From Rutpela maculata (lineage: Eukaryota > Arthropoda > Insecta > Coleoptera > Cerambycidae): a stretch of DNA of 64,000 nt. The translations under genes were made by a program, and so were the position numbers. Below the pieces are notes generated by a model. It was not told the DNA's origin. It did no database searches and worked only from the letters and a program-made list of their open reading frames with translations. Of this stretch, positions 1-10,760 are shown one piece after another; position 1 is the stretch's first letter, and every line of letters begins with the position of its first letter. Where the stretch lies: the NCBI GenBank assembly GCA_936432065.2, contig OW386289.2:163493348-163557347 (forward strand). The letters are read 5' to 3'.

Positions 1-480
1 TTGTGTTTTACGTTTAATTGATTTTGTTTTAGTTCGTTTGTTTGATTGATCAGCGTTGTATAATAAGTAAAGTTAAGTTAGCGTGTATTTCAGTATTACC
101 TAATATTATTGTGAATAATTTAATTTAATTAAGATTTTATGTCATAAACTTTGACACTATGTAAAGGTAGTAAAGCTGACGTCACATTTTAGGAGTAACA
201 CGTGCAATACTTGATATATTGGAACCACTGTACTATTTGAGAAGATAAGCTCACTTGTAAATAAAAAGCGATTATCTATAAAACGTATTAACGCTGTATA
301 AAAATGATATATGCACTGATTCGCGCCCATGTCTTCAGTGATATTTGTCACGCAGTGACGTCAGACCGATCGGCGCTGGATTTATATGTTTATATTCCCA
401 TGTACCATGCAGCAATATCATGTAGTAGAATTAATATAAGTGTAAGACCTAGTTTTAGATTTTTGAAGTCTCTCTTTGAA
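1..480. other. No recognised feature
   Basis: AT-rich sequence. Short open frames here have no recognisable motif and no splice context, and I see no repeat shared with the rest of the window. Confidence 0.5.
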
Positions 481-481
481 G

Positions 482-739
482 CAGTGGCGGATTTACGGGG
501 TAATGTAATGAATTACAAAGATATCAAAAAATTATGTTTTGGTTATAACAAAAGGCGAGTAACAGATTTTGTTATTTAATGAATGCATTTTACTAAGTAT
601 AAATTAAACTTTTTACTGTTTTTAATTAGTTGTTTTTCAAATATGAATTATTGCTTAATTTTAATGCTACATTTATTAAAAAATCGTACTCATTCGGGAG
701 TTTACCCCCCCCCCCAAGAGAAAGCTAAATCCGCCCCTG
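482..739. mobile_element. Possible hAT-type MITE with CAGTGGCGGATTTA ends
   Basis: The left end reads CAGTGGCGGATTTACGGGG and the right end, read in reverse, CAGGGGCGGATTTAGC, so the ends are inverted repeats with one mismatch over the first 14 bases. Ends starting CAGTGGCGGA are common in hAT-related non-autonomous elements. The flanking octamers (CTTTGAAG and CAGTTTGT) are not a convincing 8-bp duplication, so the exact borders and the superfamily are uncertain. A run of C lies inside, near 708-716. There is no coding capacity. Confidence 0.35.
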
Positions 740-774
740 CAGTTTGTAGTTACCAAATTCCCGGATTATTAACA

Positions 775-1281
775 CGTCGCACAGCGGCACGAATCATGAT
801 TTTTTCGTTCAAAATTATCTAGAGTACTTGTTTCGGAACCGATTGGGATAATTAAAAAAAAAAAAACTCGTTATGTAATTTCCAAAGAACGTAAGAGAGC
901 CGATTTTTGATTTTTTGCTAACTAAAATTATTGAGCTTAGCCAGAATGGCCATTTTTAATTTAAATCTTAATAAAACTTAGAAATAAAAACTTTTTTTCT
1001 TATCCAATTTACATAAATCTTGTTACTCGGGGGTTTTTGAGGTCGCTGGTTACGAATCTGATATCTAAATTGTCATAAACCAACCTGCAAGATGGCGGAA
1101 TCAATGGCGGTTATAAAATGCTAAAAAATGAAAAATGAAATATTTTTATTAAAGTCTCTTAAGTTTTTTGGAAATTAAATAACGAGCATTAAAAAAAATA
1201 TATATATCCCAATCGGTTGCGAAACAAGTGCTCTAGATAATTTTGAACGAAAAAAATCACGATTCGTGCCACTGTGCGTCG
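775..1281. mobile_element. MITE with ~73-bp terminal inverted repeats
   Basis: Bases 778-850 and 1206-1278 are inverted copies of each other with few mismatches; both contain GGCACGAATC at the outer side and CCGATTGGGAT at the inner side. The 355-bp interior is AT-rich and has no coding signal. This is a non-autonomous DNA element. The outer ends (CGTCGCACAG) do not let me assign a superfamily. Confidence 0.65.
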
Positions 1282-1955
1282 CTCTCGTATAATATTTTTA
1301 AATCTTTAAGTTGCATATTATTTTTTGTTTATCACTATCTTTGACAAATTGTGGATTTAAGTAATTACACTTAGATGTTGTATACAGAAAGTCCCTAAAT
1401 CGAGTTTCAAATGTATTTATGAAGATACCTAAAACAACCGAATAAACATTTACTCTGAATTGTTTAATAATATTTAGTAATAATTGGACAGGAAGTGGCG
1501 CCGACTTTATAGGACCGGAGGGAACAAGTGCCCCCTGGCTCCTACGCCATTGGCTACTGTCAAAATTTTTTAAATAAAATCCGGATTGACTCCTGGGTGG
1601 CTATTCTTGAGCGCGAGAGAAATTGTTACTCCCCGGGGAATTTATTCCCTCGCCTTTCACTTGAAATTCCCCTACTCGAAAAACATGTATTCTTGAACAA
1701 AAGGAATAACGAGGGACCGGTGAAAGTTTGAGGGAGAAGTCTACAGTGTTGTCATATTATTCTTCACAATATAACCAATCAGAACTCTCCTTTATCTGAT
1801 ATTTATCAGCTGTGGTGGCCAAAAATTGTTTGGTGGTGGCGTGACAGTTGACAGATCAAAAACATATTTATTCTAGTGAAATTCTATAACTGTCAAATGG
1901 CAACTGACTGAACTTTTCGTAATATTATTGTTTATATGTATATTTTACATACAAA

Positions 1956-2510
1956 ATGACAAGTTTTTGGTTTATTATTAATTGTGGAAGTGTGACAATC
2001 CAAATCTATGCCAATTTTTATAAAATAACCTCCATTTACAATCAGAAGAAGTTGGTGGTTAAAAGACTGCAACTGATTTCAAACAATTAAAAGAAATGAT
2101 TTTACAAGTCTTCTCAGGATTTTATTAGTGGTATGTTGCATATTAACGTAAGAAGAATTTGATTTTTAACGTGGGTGTATGTTGTAGGAAAAACAGCTGT
2201 ATTACAAGACCATGATGATATATCCAATTGAGCATCCTTTCTCAATAAGGGATATAATTTAAAACCCATATGTGAAACTGAAACTGCTTATGATAATAAT
2301 TACTGCTGCTCAAACAAGCAATAAACAATTCAAGGTAAAGAAAATTAACATTTTATATTGGTTTGTCAGTATTTTTAATAATTATTTCTTGTTTAAATTT
2401 TAGTTGAGCGAAGGTGTGGAGCTGTACCAAGAGAGAGAAAAGTGCAATGGCAGAAATTGTTTTAAAGAAGAAAATTTGCAGGCTTCATAAAGATATTTGA
2501 TGAAGTACAT
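1956..2510 (+). pseudogene. THAP-like zinc finger fragment in Harbinger-like copy 1
   Basis: An ATG at 1956 opens a frame with the layout of a THAP domain start: an initial Met and hydrophobics, then Cys-x3-Cys-type spacing (INNCGS in the better copy at 10456), followed by a Phe/Ser/Ile-Tyr segment and basic residues. A short intron-like segment with GTAAAG donor and TTTTAG acceptor (about 2334-2402) is conserved with the copy near 10670-10739, so the ancestral gene was spliced. The frame is interrupted here. THAP domains bind the ends of P-type and related transposons, so a DNA-binding role for the ancestral protein is inference. Confidence 0.35.
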
Positions 2511-3549
2511 AAATTAAGAAAGGAAATTTCAGAGTAGGTACCTACCCGCTGTCAACAAGTGATGCAATGTGCCCTTTTAAAGTATATCGTGTAGTGTTTA
2601 AAAACTGAATATTGGACTATTGAACATTGAAGAAGTATAAAATTAAAACTTTGAAGTGGTCTAACTTCAGTGAACATATAAACAAAGTCTGAATGGGCTA
2701 TGACTGTTGAATTGTAGCTATAAAAGCCCTTTTTGTTATATATAAACTATGAATGTTACTTTTATTGCTTAGATAGATATTAATATAAAGTATACACGTT
2801 ATGTTACAATCATTTATTTTTTTCTTACAATATAAATTATAACTTTCTTCTCGATTATCCTTAGAAGTACTAATAGACCTTGGATAATAAATTATTTAAT
2901 TAGTAAAGATATTTTGTTTTGCTTTGAGTTACATGCACGTACCTAAGTACAAGTTCGACGTAATTAACTATTCCGATTTACTATAACAATATATAGTAGT
3001 AGAGTGATAAATAAAACATAATAAAAAGGGAATATTTAATAAAATAAACAATATATGAAAAATAAAATTTTTACAGAAAAAACAATGGATTATATAGTCC
3101 ACACTATAGATACATTATAGACGAGGGGTTAACTGATGGAAGAAATTATGTACGTCTTATTACATAGGTACCTCAAATAGTTTATAGCACCTCAATCTTC
3201 ATTGCTTAATTTATATGGTGTCTTTTTAAAAAAAATTACAGCGGTTAATACCTCAACCATAGCCATATTTACTGTTAAAAAACTAAAAGGAAATACTTCT
3301 TGTCGCTAAGTAGTGAACATGTTTTGTCTAGACTAGCAACATATTCACAGTAAGTACTAAGGAACCATCTGAATCTGCAATAGTCCAAGGAATCAATTGC
3401 TTTTGTTCACGATGCTACGAGTTTATAACCTGAAAAATTAATTTGTACGTTAGCAATTATTTATAAAGCAACATTTAATTAGGCAAGTATATATATGGAA
3501 AGAATGGTTGATCACTGACAACAATTCTTACCTTTGCAACAACCTTTTA

Positions 3550-3820
3550 TTCTGTAAATTTCTTGCAGAGTACTTCTTTCACCTAACCACAAACAGCTTC
3601 AAGACTTTTGAATGGTTTGAACTCATCCTTGAGTCATCCTTCCGTCTCTGCAAACCAAGTAATTCGCAGTATGTGTAATATTTGGAAATACATCAATATT
3701 TATACTAAAGCATTTTTTTCTCAAAATATTAGGATTTAATTCGATGGCAGCAGTATACCTATCCTCTACATCATGCGACAATTTTGCAAAATACGAACTA
3801 ACCCTCATCCTGATGAACAA
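3550..3820 (-). pseudogene. Broken NYLV/SWIM-type transposon protein fragment, copy 1
   Basis: The minus strand encodes a segment that starts at a probable splice acceptor (TTCATCAG) and reads through ELNPNILRKK, NIDVFPNITH and NYLV; after a frameshift it continues with FKPFKSLEA and WVKEV. Together these resemble the conserved block in insect and cnidarian transposon proteins that carry a SWIM zinc finger and often a YqaJ-type nuclease. Further decayed homology, with ASLDKTCS-like spacing that could be SWIM cysteines, runs to about 3300. A paralogous copy lies at 11421-11612. The reading frame is disrupted at least twice. The function of this family is not established. Confidence 0.45.
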
Positions 3821-3837
3821 AATTGCGGATATAAAAA

Positions 3838-3960
3838 TAAACGAACAAAAATTTGATCAGTTTTTCCTAAAATTCGAATATTTTTCGCATTTTCAAACTG
3901 TTCCTCCGCATCTTCTAAATCATCCAAAACTTGTATAGCCACTAAATCTTCGATATCCAT
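3838..3960 (-). pseudogene. HARBI1-like transposase N-terminus, truncated
   Basis: Starting at the ATG at 3960 (minus), this encodes MDIEDLVAIQVLDDLEDAEE and then FEN.KNIRILGKTDQIFVRLF, nearly the same as the longer copy at 8557-8790 but with an internal deletion after GKTD. It stops matching near 3838 where the NYLV/SWIM fragment begins, so an internal deletion or recombination has joined two transposon genes. Confidence 0.55.
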
Positions 3961-5094
3961 TATTTAAATAAAACCGAATTAATATGACAAGTCTCCACAC
4001 GCGCGATCATAACCTACAAAGTACTTAAAAAATGATTCTTTTCTGCTTCCCCTCGACTTTCTCTTGCTAAAAGTAAGGGAATAAGTAGGGAGTGTTTTCG
4101 TCTACCTGGCTGGGGAAAATAAATTCAAGAATACAAACTTTACATGAGGGAGTAGAAAACGATTGTTTTCTCTTACACATTCTACTCCCTCAAGTTCAAG
4201 AATAGCCACCCTGGGTGGCTATTCTTGAGCGCGAGAGAAATTGTTACTCCCCGGCGAATTAATTCCCTCGCCTTTCACTTGAAATTCCCCTATTCGAAAA
4301 ACATGTATTCTTAAACAAAAGGAATAACGAGGGACCGGTGAAAGTTTGAGGGAAAAGTCTACAGTGTTGTCATATTGTTCTTCACAATATAACCAATCAG
4401 AACTCTCCTACATCTGCACCGAGAAAATTAACCTAAAGAAGATCTTTGCTACCACTTTTTTTGCTATTAGAACATATATTTTTTTATCACAGTAAACACT
4501 CTATGTTGCAGTTAAAAAAATCGGTATGCTGCGGCACTTCACAGTAACAGAAACATTTTTTGCTGGAATAATAAATAGTCTATACTGTAACACAATAAAA
4601 TATTTTATAAAACTTTAATTTACAATCACTAAATAATTTCTAACTACCATTGGAATGTACTTTGTTACTTCAGAAAGTCAAATTTTGTATAAATATTTTA
4701 ACTGCAGTTGAAACTTTATTATTGTTCCTAAAAAACTTAGCTGGTACAAAAGAGAATTCTTTAAAAAATTGAGCTAACGCATGCGCTTTGCGAAAGTAGA
4801 CTCGGTTCTCGTCATAAGAGTGAAATTATAATTTAGTCTTCTTATTGTTTTCGTTGGTTATGCTGCGCGGGCTGGAAGAAGAATCTCATTATTGCATTAT
4901 TCTCTCATTCCTCACAATACAATCATATTTGTATTGGGGCCACTACTGATCAGAGTAGCATACCTATAGTACGTGCCACGTGGTGTAGTGAGGTATACGT
5001 GCTAAGGTGCTAATCTTTGGGTACTTGCCGTGTGCCGTGTACACAAATTATGTATTAATTAGTGGTGAAGATATATTTTGTGATTAGTGATTAC

Positions 5095-5975
5095 TGGTGC
5101 AAAGCCTTTCGATTCCAATTATTTTCGAGTTGTAGTTATCATTATCCGTGCTCTGGCAAAATTTCTAGTATGAAAATGACATATTTATTTATCAAAATGT
5201 TGTTTCAAAAAGTTTTAATGAGCATTTATTTTCCTTTCTTGTGGAAATCACTGACATAGAGTTTATGATACGTACGTTATAATTACACGAAATGCAAATG
5301 CAGTATGATTACGTTAAGAAACGTGAAACTGATTTCATTTATTTATTTTCTGTCAAGTTTTAGGCAATTATAAATATTTATATTTATGTTATTGTTTAAA
5401 TAATTCAATTAACTTCACAATATATTTTTATTCAGAAATAGAAACTGGTCTACACTTTATTAATGCTCAAGCTTAACTGTCGATCCTACATATTATATTA
5501 TTAGTTCTGAAAATGGGCCCTTTCATAAGTCTATAACATCATAAATTACTTATAACATAAACAACACTTCTAAGATTAGGTCGTCTGTCAGAGAGCCTCT
5601 TGTACCATGGGAACTTGCCCCCGCACCCCGCATTGTTTACATATTCTTACACAAGAATTTTCAATTTTCATCTGGCAATGTTCATTCGTCCTTTGGAAAA
5701 ATTTTTAGTATAATTGAGGAGCTTCCAGTAGAAAGAGACTAAGTGCCAAAAGTAAAATTTAAACAGCTTCTTTTATTGGAAACTAACCGCTTTCTGCAAA
5801 TTAGTAGGTGGTATGTAGAAATTTTTGATTGCAATAACTTAGGAATTTTACTTTCGGCACTTAGCCCCCTTCTACCGGAAACTCCTCAATTACATATTAT
5901 CTATTTATCAAAATGTTGTTTCAAAAAGCATTTCTTTTCTTTTGTTGTGGAAATCACTGACATATAGAGTTGCAT
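5095..5975. repeat. Diverged direct repeat pair interrupted by a MITE
   Basis: About 90 bases at 5172-5262 and 5885-5972 match, sharing ATTTATCAAAATGTTGTTTC and GTGGAAATCACTGACATA. Sequence at 5150-5175 also resembles 5675-5712. The second copy is split by the palindromic element at 5711-5893. No coding signal is seen in the surrounding 4410-5100 stretch. Confidence 0.5.
5711..5893. mobile_element. Palindromic MITE with TAATTGAGGAG ends
   Basis: The left arm TAATTGAGGAGCTTCC continues into AGTGCCAAAAGTAAAATTT. The right arm is its inverted copy (AATTTTACTTTCGGCACTTA to CTCAATTA). The arms are about 50 bp around an 80-bp centre. It is non-coding, and it interrupts a direct repeat, which supports a mobile origin. 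Confidence 0.55.
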
Positions 5976-6103
5976 TTTCAATAGGTGCCTATAGGTTCAT
6001 AAATGTTAAACTGGTTTTATTTCTTTTTTTGCATTATATACAGCAATTTTTTTTTAAATAAACGCCTCGGACATTAAAAAACGTTTTTCTTCAAGCGTAT
6101 TAT

Positions 6104-6234
6104 AGTAGATTGTAATACAAGTGTGGCAAGGGCTTCATTGCAAAACGATGTATGAAAGTAGGAACACGAGCGCAGCGAGTGTTCCTATCATACGAGTTTT
6201 GCAATGAAGCTTGCCACATGTGTGTTACATACTA
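6104..6234. mobile_element. Compact palindromic MITE (130 bp)
   Basis: The two halves are inverted copies around the centre GAGCGCAGCGAGT: AGTA.GTAATACAAGTGTGGCA on the left and TGCCACATGTGTGTTACATA on the right, with GCTTCATTGCAAAAC / GTTTTGCAATGAAGC in between. It is non-coding and would fold into one long hairpin. Confidence 0.6.
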
Positions 6235-6876
6235 TTTTCTCTACGGTTGTGAAGTTATTTCCCTTTTCAAAGTCTTTCCAAAATTTTAAATTTGCTGCTT
6301 GTCAGATTTTATTTAAAGTGACATTTTCAGCTGTCATTCTGAAGTAAGAAAATTTGACTTTGTAATTGCAATTCATGTGTAATTAATGTATATTTATAGA
6401 ATTTAATTGTTATTACCAGTAAGTAATATAAAATTCTTTAAGGTAAACACACTATTTTATTCCGGTGCGTGAAGATGTAATCAAGGCGTGTGGCAAATTC
6501 TTTGCCGCACGGCGTGCGGCAAAGTGATATTTTCTGCACTCATTTTGAAGTTAGAAAATTTGACTTTCAGCACAATCGTAGAAAAAAATGTTTAAATTAT
6601 GTCACCAAAAACAGAAGTAGAAGTAGTAACAAAATGTTAGTACCGAACGCCACCGTAGTGGACATTGTTTTACTAGTATCATAATGTTAGTTCCGAAAGC
6701 GCCACCGCAGTGGGTATTGTTTTACTAGTAACATAATGTTAATACCGAAAGCCACCGGTGACGCGCTATCCACTAGCCACTTGTCATATTGTGTCAACAT
6801 GTAAGACTGCAGTTTGAATATTTGTACATTTATGATAAATAAATGAATTTTTGCATTTTAATACGCTTGAAGAAAA

Positions 6877-6992
6877 AATAGTATATATTACACGGAGTAG
6901 AACGCCTTTTTTTGTGTTTCGCCCAGTTTGCAAATCCTGGGCTCAACACAAAAAAAGAGTGCGTTCTACTCCTAGTAATATAATATACTATT
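6877..6992. mobile_element. Compact palindromic MITE (116 bp)
   Basis: AATAGTATATATTAC.GGAGTAGAACG on the left pairs with CGTTCTACTCC.AGTAATATAATATACTATT on the right; the loop includes CCCAG...CTGGG. Open frames on both strands here are by-products of the palindrome. Confidence 0.6.
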
Positions 6993-7079
6993 ATGTGTTT
7001 ATAAAACCACTTTTTCCTTGTCCTGAAAAAATGAATCATGCACCTAGCTAATTTTGTCTATTTAATTTAGAAGACCTTG

Positions 7080-7337
7080 TACAGACTTTTCAGGATTAAC
7101 CATCAAATTTTAAATTTGGATGGGACACCTCAAAATATGAAAAAAAATCCTTTATGTATGAAATGCAAGGTTGAAGAATTATACCACAAAAATGGCAGCT
7201 AAAAATTTTGAAATGGTATAACTCCTTCATGAGGCATTTTCGGATACCTATTATACCTCCATAGAAAATATTTTTCATATTTAGAAATACCTATTCCAAA
7301 TTTACAATTTGACCGGTTAATCCTGAAACACCCTGTA
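7080..7337. mobile_element. MITE with TACAG..GTTTCAGGATTAACC ends
   Basis: Left end GTACAGACTTTTCAGGATTA and right end TAATCCTGAAACACCCTGTA are inverted copies. Both reach a TA dinucleotide, as expected for mariner-type elements, whose ends often read TACAGGGTG. The interior is non-coding. Elements ending the same way lie at 16553-16733 and 58180-58335. Confidence 0.5.
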
Positions 7338-7616
7338 TAATGGCAATAAAAATCTTACTAGGGTAGGAAAACTATTTTATAATGCCAGCAAAGTTACTTT
7401 ATAGTAACAGTAAACTACTTTACGACTATAGGCAAATCAATCTACAGTGACTCCAAGTCTCTTTTTTGTGGTAGTGAAGTTAATTTATATTCCTTGCAAG
7501 TTACTTTATACTGACAGAAATATATTTTGCCAACAACAGCAATTGCTCCTTAACAATAGTAGCCATGTTATCTTCCTGGATCAGAAAAGTTATTTTTTAT
7601 GAAATAAGTATACTAT

Positions 7617-8337
7617 CCCAGGTAGCAAGGTGACGTCATTATGACGTCTTTTAAAGGTGATTTTTCGTCGCCGACGTCATTGTCCCAATAAATGACGTAC
7701 CAGAGACGTGATATTTATAACGTACTTCTGACGTCATCATGAAGACGTCAAATACACGTTTCTTTTAGGTCATTATTTTGACGTCATTAATAAATGACGT
7801 ACCAGAGACGTGATATTTAATACGTACTTCTGACGTCATCATGAAGACGTCAAATACACGTTTCTTTTAGGTCGTTATTTTGACGTCATTAAAATGACGT
7901 GAAATAAATCATTATAAAATAAAAATAAATAGAAGTATTTAGTGACTAGTTCAATTTTTGCCACATAGTAATAATAATTTTGTTTTACTATTTCTAACTA
8001 GGTATACAGCTTTTAAACATATTTAAATAAAGATGTACAATGGTTCAGTGAGTTAAGTGTTAGGTTGCGAGGCAAAAGGTCCGCGGTCCTGCACATTCCG
8101 GTTTTTTTTTCGTCAAAAACTTTATTAATAATTGTGGAAAAATATTATAATGAGAGGTTTGCATCTCTTATCGCAAAATTCACGGATTACCAATACGTCA
8201 TATTGGCGTCATATATATGACGACATTGTGACATTGTGCCGTCTTTTTCACGTCATTTTTACGTCATGCTGAAGGTGAAATTGACGTAATTAATGCCGAA
8301 GAAACGACGTCATAATGACGGCACCTTGCTGCCTGGG
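7617..8337. mobile_element. DNA element with CCCAGGYAGCAAGG ends and TGACGTCA arrays
   Basis: The ends are inverted repeats of about 36 bases with about 3 mismatches (left CCCAGGTAGCAAGGTGACGT, right in reverse CCCAGGCAGCAAGGTGCCGT). A 2-bp AT flanks both sides. Inside, the palindrome TGACGTCA or close variants occur many times, and a unit of about 101 bp is duplicated in tandem (about 7688-7789 and 7790-7890). A tRNA-like stretch lies at 8041-8104. There is no coding sequence. The end motif CCCAG-CAGCA recurs in the element at 49192-52311. I cannot assign the superfamily. Confidence 0.6.
8041..8104 (+). other. tRNA-like sequence, possible SINE head
   Basis: The sequence has an A-box-like TGGTTCAGTGAGTTAAG and, about 35 bases later, a B-box-like GGTCCGCGGTCCTG, followed by a run of T that could end RNA polymerase III transcription. 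I could not fold a complete cloverleaf with a matched acceptor stem, so a functional tRNA is unlikely. It lies within the TGACGTCA-rich element. Confidence 0.3.
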
Positions 8338-8556
8338 ATGGTTGTAAAGACTGCCAGCAAATCAAAATTTTCTACTACAGCACAGTACTACACTGGCGCC
8401 TATGTTATTAGAGTTTTCTGCTACTACAGCTTATTTTTTCGCTATGATGGTGAAAAAATTTTCTCGGTGTGATATTATTTGTCAGCTGTGGTGGCCAAAA
8501 ACTGTTTGGTGGTGGCGTGATGGTTGACAGATCAAAAAAATATTTATTCCAGGGAT

Positions 8557-8790
8557 TTAAAAGTTAATCTCATATCTTCGGCTAGGATGACGAAGCAGTG
8601 GGTTTAAACTATCTATAAGATGTCTCACTAATGGTTTGGACAACCTAAATAAACGAACAAAAATTTGATCCGACAATTCAAAGGGATCCGTTTTTCCTAA
8701 AATTCGAATATTTTTTCTATTTTCAAACTGTTCTTCCGCATCTTCTAAATCATCCAAAACTTGTCTAGCCACTAAATCTTCAATATCCAT
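8557..8790 (-). pseudogene. HARBI1-like transposase N-terminal fragment (PIF/Harbinger)
   Basis: The 77-codon frame starts at the ATG at 8790 (minus). The acidic start (MDIEDLVARQVLDDLEDAEE) is followed by IRILGKTDPFELSDQIFVRL and FRLSKPLVRHLIDSLNPLL, then HPSRR. The pattern F.RLSK.LV..LID.L.P.L matches the N-terminal helical region of HARBI1-type nucleases, which precedes the DDE catalytic domain. That catalytic part (about 250 more residues) is missing, so the fragment cannot be active. It sits near the right end of the 4213-9032 element, reading inward. Confidence 0.6.
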
Positions 8791-9359
8791 TATTTAAATA
8801 AAACCGAATTAATACGATACGTCTCCACACGCACGATCAAAGTACTTAAAAAATGTTTCTTTTCTGCTTTTCCTCGACTTTCTCTTACTAAAAGTAAGGG
8901 AATTAGTAGGGAGTATTTTCGTCTACCTGGCTGGGGAAAATAAATTCAAGAATACAAACCTTACATGAGGGAGTAGAAAATGATTACTTTCTCTTACACA
9001 TTCTACTCCCTCGTGCTCAAGAATAACCACCCTGATCAGAAAACTTTATACTCTGTTTGCGGGTAAAGTTCCATTATAATTGGGTGTAATTTTACACGCA
9101 ACGAAGGTAAGTTTACTATATGAAAAGAAAATCCTATCTGGATAAGCGGAAATTTTGTTAGACCACCGCGCACCGTGGTGGTTTTGCTAACGACTTCAGG
9201 ACCCACATTAGGACCACTGTGTTGTTCTTTGATAAGACTACAAGTATACCATAGTGCAAGAAGATACCAGATATGGTTGAAAAAATACGGTGCATAAAGA
9301 ATAAAATTCAACTTGTAGTGGGACATGCCCATTTAAATTGTGTCCAAAAAAAATGTTTA

Positions 9360-9532
9360 CTTACAACGGCTCCGCTTTCACCACTAATATGTTTAAACGG
9401 ATCAGAAACTTGTTTTTGAAAATAATCTCTAAGAATTTGCCTTCTTTTCGCTTTCTCTTTCAAGATTTTCTTCATTTTCTTTTCATCCTCTTCTGGATTT
9501 TTGGGTTTCTGTTTTGATGGTTTCTTAGGCAT
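9360..9532 (-). CDS. Probable first coding exon of a mitochondrial complex I subunit B15 (NDUFB4-like)
   Basis: From the ATG at 9532 (context AAAAATG) the minus strand reads a Lys-rich start, then RRQILRDYFQKQ, DPFKHISGESGAV, and meets a consensus donor GTAAGT just below 9360. The spacing RR..LR..F.KQ..(N/D)P..H.SGE.G.V resembles my recollection of insect NDUFB4/B15, an accessory inner-membrane subunit of NADH dehydrogenase. The Lys/Glu-rich start is longer than I would expect. The expected next exon (a DP/FD..RF.AMR-like stretch and the membrane helix) was not found to the left in this window; the intron may run off the edge through the Harbinger elements. Alternatively this is an isolated exon fragment. 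Confidence 0.5.
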
Positions 9533-10250
9533 TTTTATTGCAAATTTATTTCCAGTTATTGGGCTGTCTAAGAACCTCTAGCGACGTATTCTTTAAACGA
9601 AGATATGATAATTACTTCATTAATATTCACGTAACACTAAGCAAAAATTACAATCCAGTATAGTTTAAATATAGTTTCAATTTCAGTAAAAGTCAAATTA
9701 ATTTTTTAATAATTATCGACCACCCAATACATTTACTTGAACACAATTAACTAAGAACAAAACATTTAATAGTTATTAGTATTTAAAACGTGAATAAAAA
9801 CGACAAATTAAAATTTGTTGCAAAGTATTGTCAACATTTTGACAGCACTTCCTCACTTAATTTTCGGAAGTTCACGTCACAGAAAAAAGAACTACCAGAA
9901 ACGACACTTGGGTTTCCCGCCAAAATTCCATTGCCGCCATTTTTCTCAGGCGAGACATTGTATTGATTTCAATACATTTTGTGACTTTAGATTAAGAGTA
10001 CAATTGTTCGTAGAGATAATTTTATCCAGTTTACTTTAATAGATTTAATGCTCATTATAAATAGAATTCTTCGAATAACGCAATTGATTTCTGTGTAAAG
10101 TTTGTTTATAAACATACAGTTTAAATTTCCCGCCAAAATTACCAACAACAAAATGGCGAAGGTCACAAAAAACATCAAAGGCGGTGCTGAGAGTGCCACT
10201 TCTGACAGTTCCTTATTCTGTGTTCACGTCATAGAATATCTGTCAAGCCA
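9533..10250. other. Upstream region of the minus-strand exon; no firm feature
   Basis: AT-rich sequence. TTTCCCGCCAAAATT occurs at about 9923 and again at about 10125. A small plus-strand frame opens at 10153 (AACAAAATGG context, MAKVTKNIKGG start) but runs into a dispersed repeat near 10265 and has no clear donor. A divergent promoter is possible but unproven. Confidence 0.3.
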
Positions 10251-10267
10251 GTCAAGCCTGTCTTATT

Positions 10268-10313
10268 ATACTCTTCGCAAAAACGGATAGTATATTGCAT
10301 TTGATCGGCATAT
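10268..10313. repeat. Left part of a dispersed repeat split by a DNA element
   Basis: This stretch (ATACTCTTCGCAAAAACG, then TTTGATCGGCA) resumes at 11797 after the inserted element. The same repeat is uninterrupted, in reverse orientation, at 28684-28832, and that copy can serve as an empty-site reference. Confidence 0.6.
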
Positions 10314-10455
10314 GGGTCGCGTGCGCGTGACGTCACAGGTCCCAGACCTTAGGAAAAACAAACCGCTGTCATTAGCTGTCAAATGGCGACTGACTGAACC
10401 TCAGAATTAAATTTTTCGTAATCCTAGAGTTTTTATCGATATTATATCATACAAA

Positions 10456-10760
10456 ATGGCTAGTTTTTATTGTATTAATAATTGTGGAAGTGTGGCAATC
10501 CCAGACAACATCAGTTTTTTGAAATAACATCGATTTACAGCCAGAAGAGGTTAGGTTAAACAATTCCAGGCAATTAAAAGAAATGCTTTAAGTTGTTGCA
10601 TGTTAATGCAAGAATGATTGCGAGTTGCGAGAGTAATAACTGCTGCTCAAACAAGCAATAAACAATCCATGGTAAAGAAAATTAACGTTTTATATTGGTT
10701 TGTCTCTATTTTTAATAACTATTTCTTTTTAAATTTTAGCTGAGCGAAGCATGAACTGCA
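10456..10760 (+). pseudogene. THAP-like zinc finger fragment, second copy
   Basis: The ATG at 10456 opens MASFYCINNCGSVAIPDNIS, with a Cys-x3-Cys pair and the hydrophobic pattern of a THAP domain start; a stop follows after SFLK. A short intron-like segment (GTAAAG at about 10671 to TTTTAG at about 10739) matches the one in the first copy. The frame is disrupted and nothing downstream is recognisable. Confidence 0.35.

Larger units (their letters stand above)
1595..4211. mobile_element. PIF/Harbinger-like DNA element, copy 1
   Basis: The left end GGGTGGCTATTCTTGA is repeated inverted at the right end (TCAAGAATAGCCACCC, ending 4211). The inverted similarity goes further inward through GAGGGAGTA-type sequence. 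The interior has a THAP-like start on the plus strand (1956), an NYLV/SWIM-type fragment on the minus strand (3550-3820) and, at 3838-3960 minus, the first codons of a HARBI1-like transposase, which is the basis for the Harbinger call. No 3-bp target duplication is evident. One base (4212) separates its right end from the left end of the next element, giving a perfect palindrome at 4199-4225. All its genes are broken. Confidence 0.6.
4213..9032. mobile_element. PIF/Harbinger-like DNA element, copy 2, filled with nested insertions
   Basis: The left end at 4213 (GGGTGGCTATTCTTGA) is nearly identical to that of copy 1 over about 200 bases; the right end is inverted at 9017-9032 (TCAAGAATAACCACCC). 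Original element sequence is recognisable at 4213-4410 and 8480-9032. The middle carries several independent insertions, listed separately: hairpins at 5711-5893, 6104-6234 and 6877-6992, a MITE at 7080-7337 and a TGACGTCA-rich element at 7617-8337. The only coding remnant of its own is the HARBI1-like start at 8557-8790. Confidence 0.55.

Noticed and set aside
6830..7051. Overlapping ORFs on both strands with TRSRT motifs
   Set aside because: By-product of the 116-bp palindrome at 6877-6992.
8041..8104. Functional tRNA gene
   Set aside because: A and B boxes are recognisable but the acceptor and anticodon stems do not pair convincingly.
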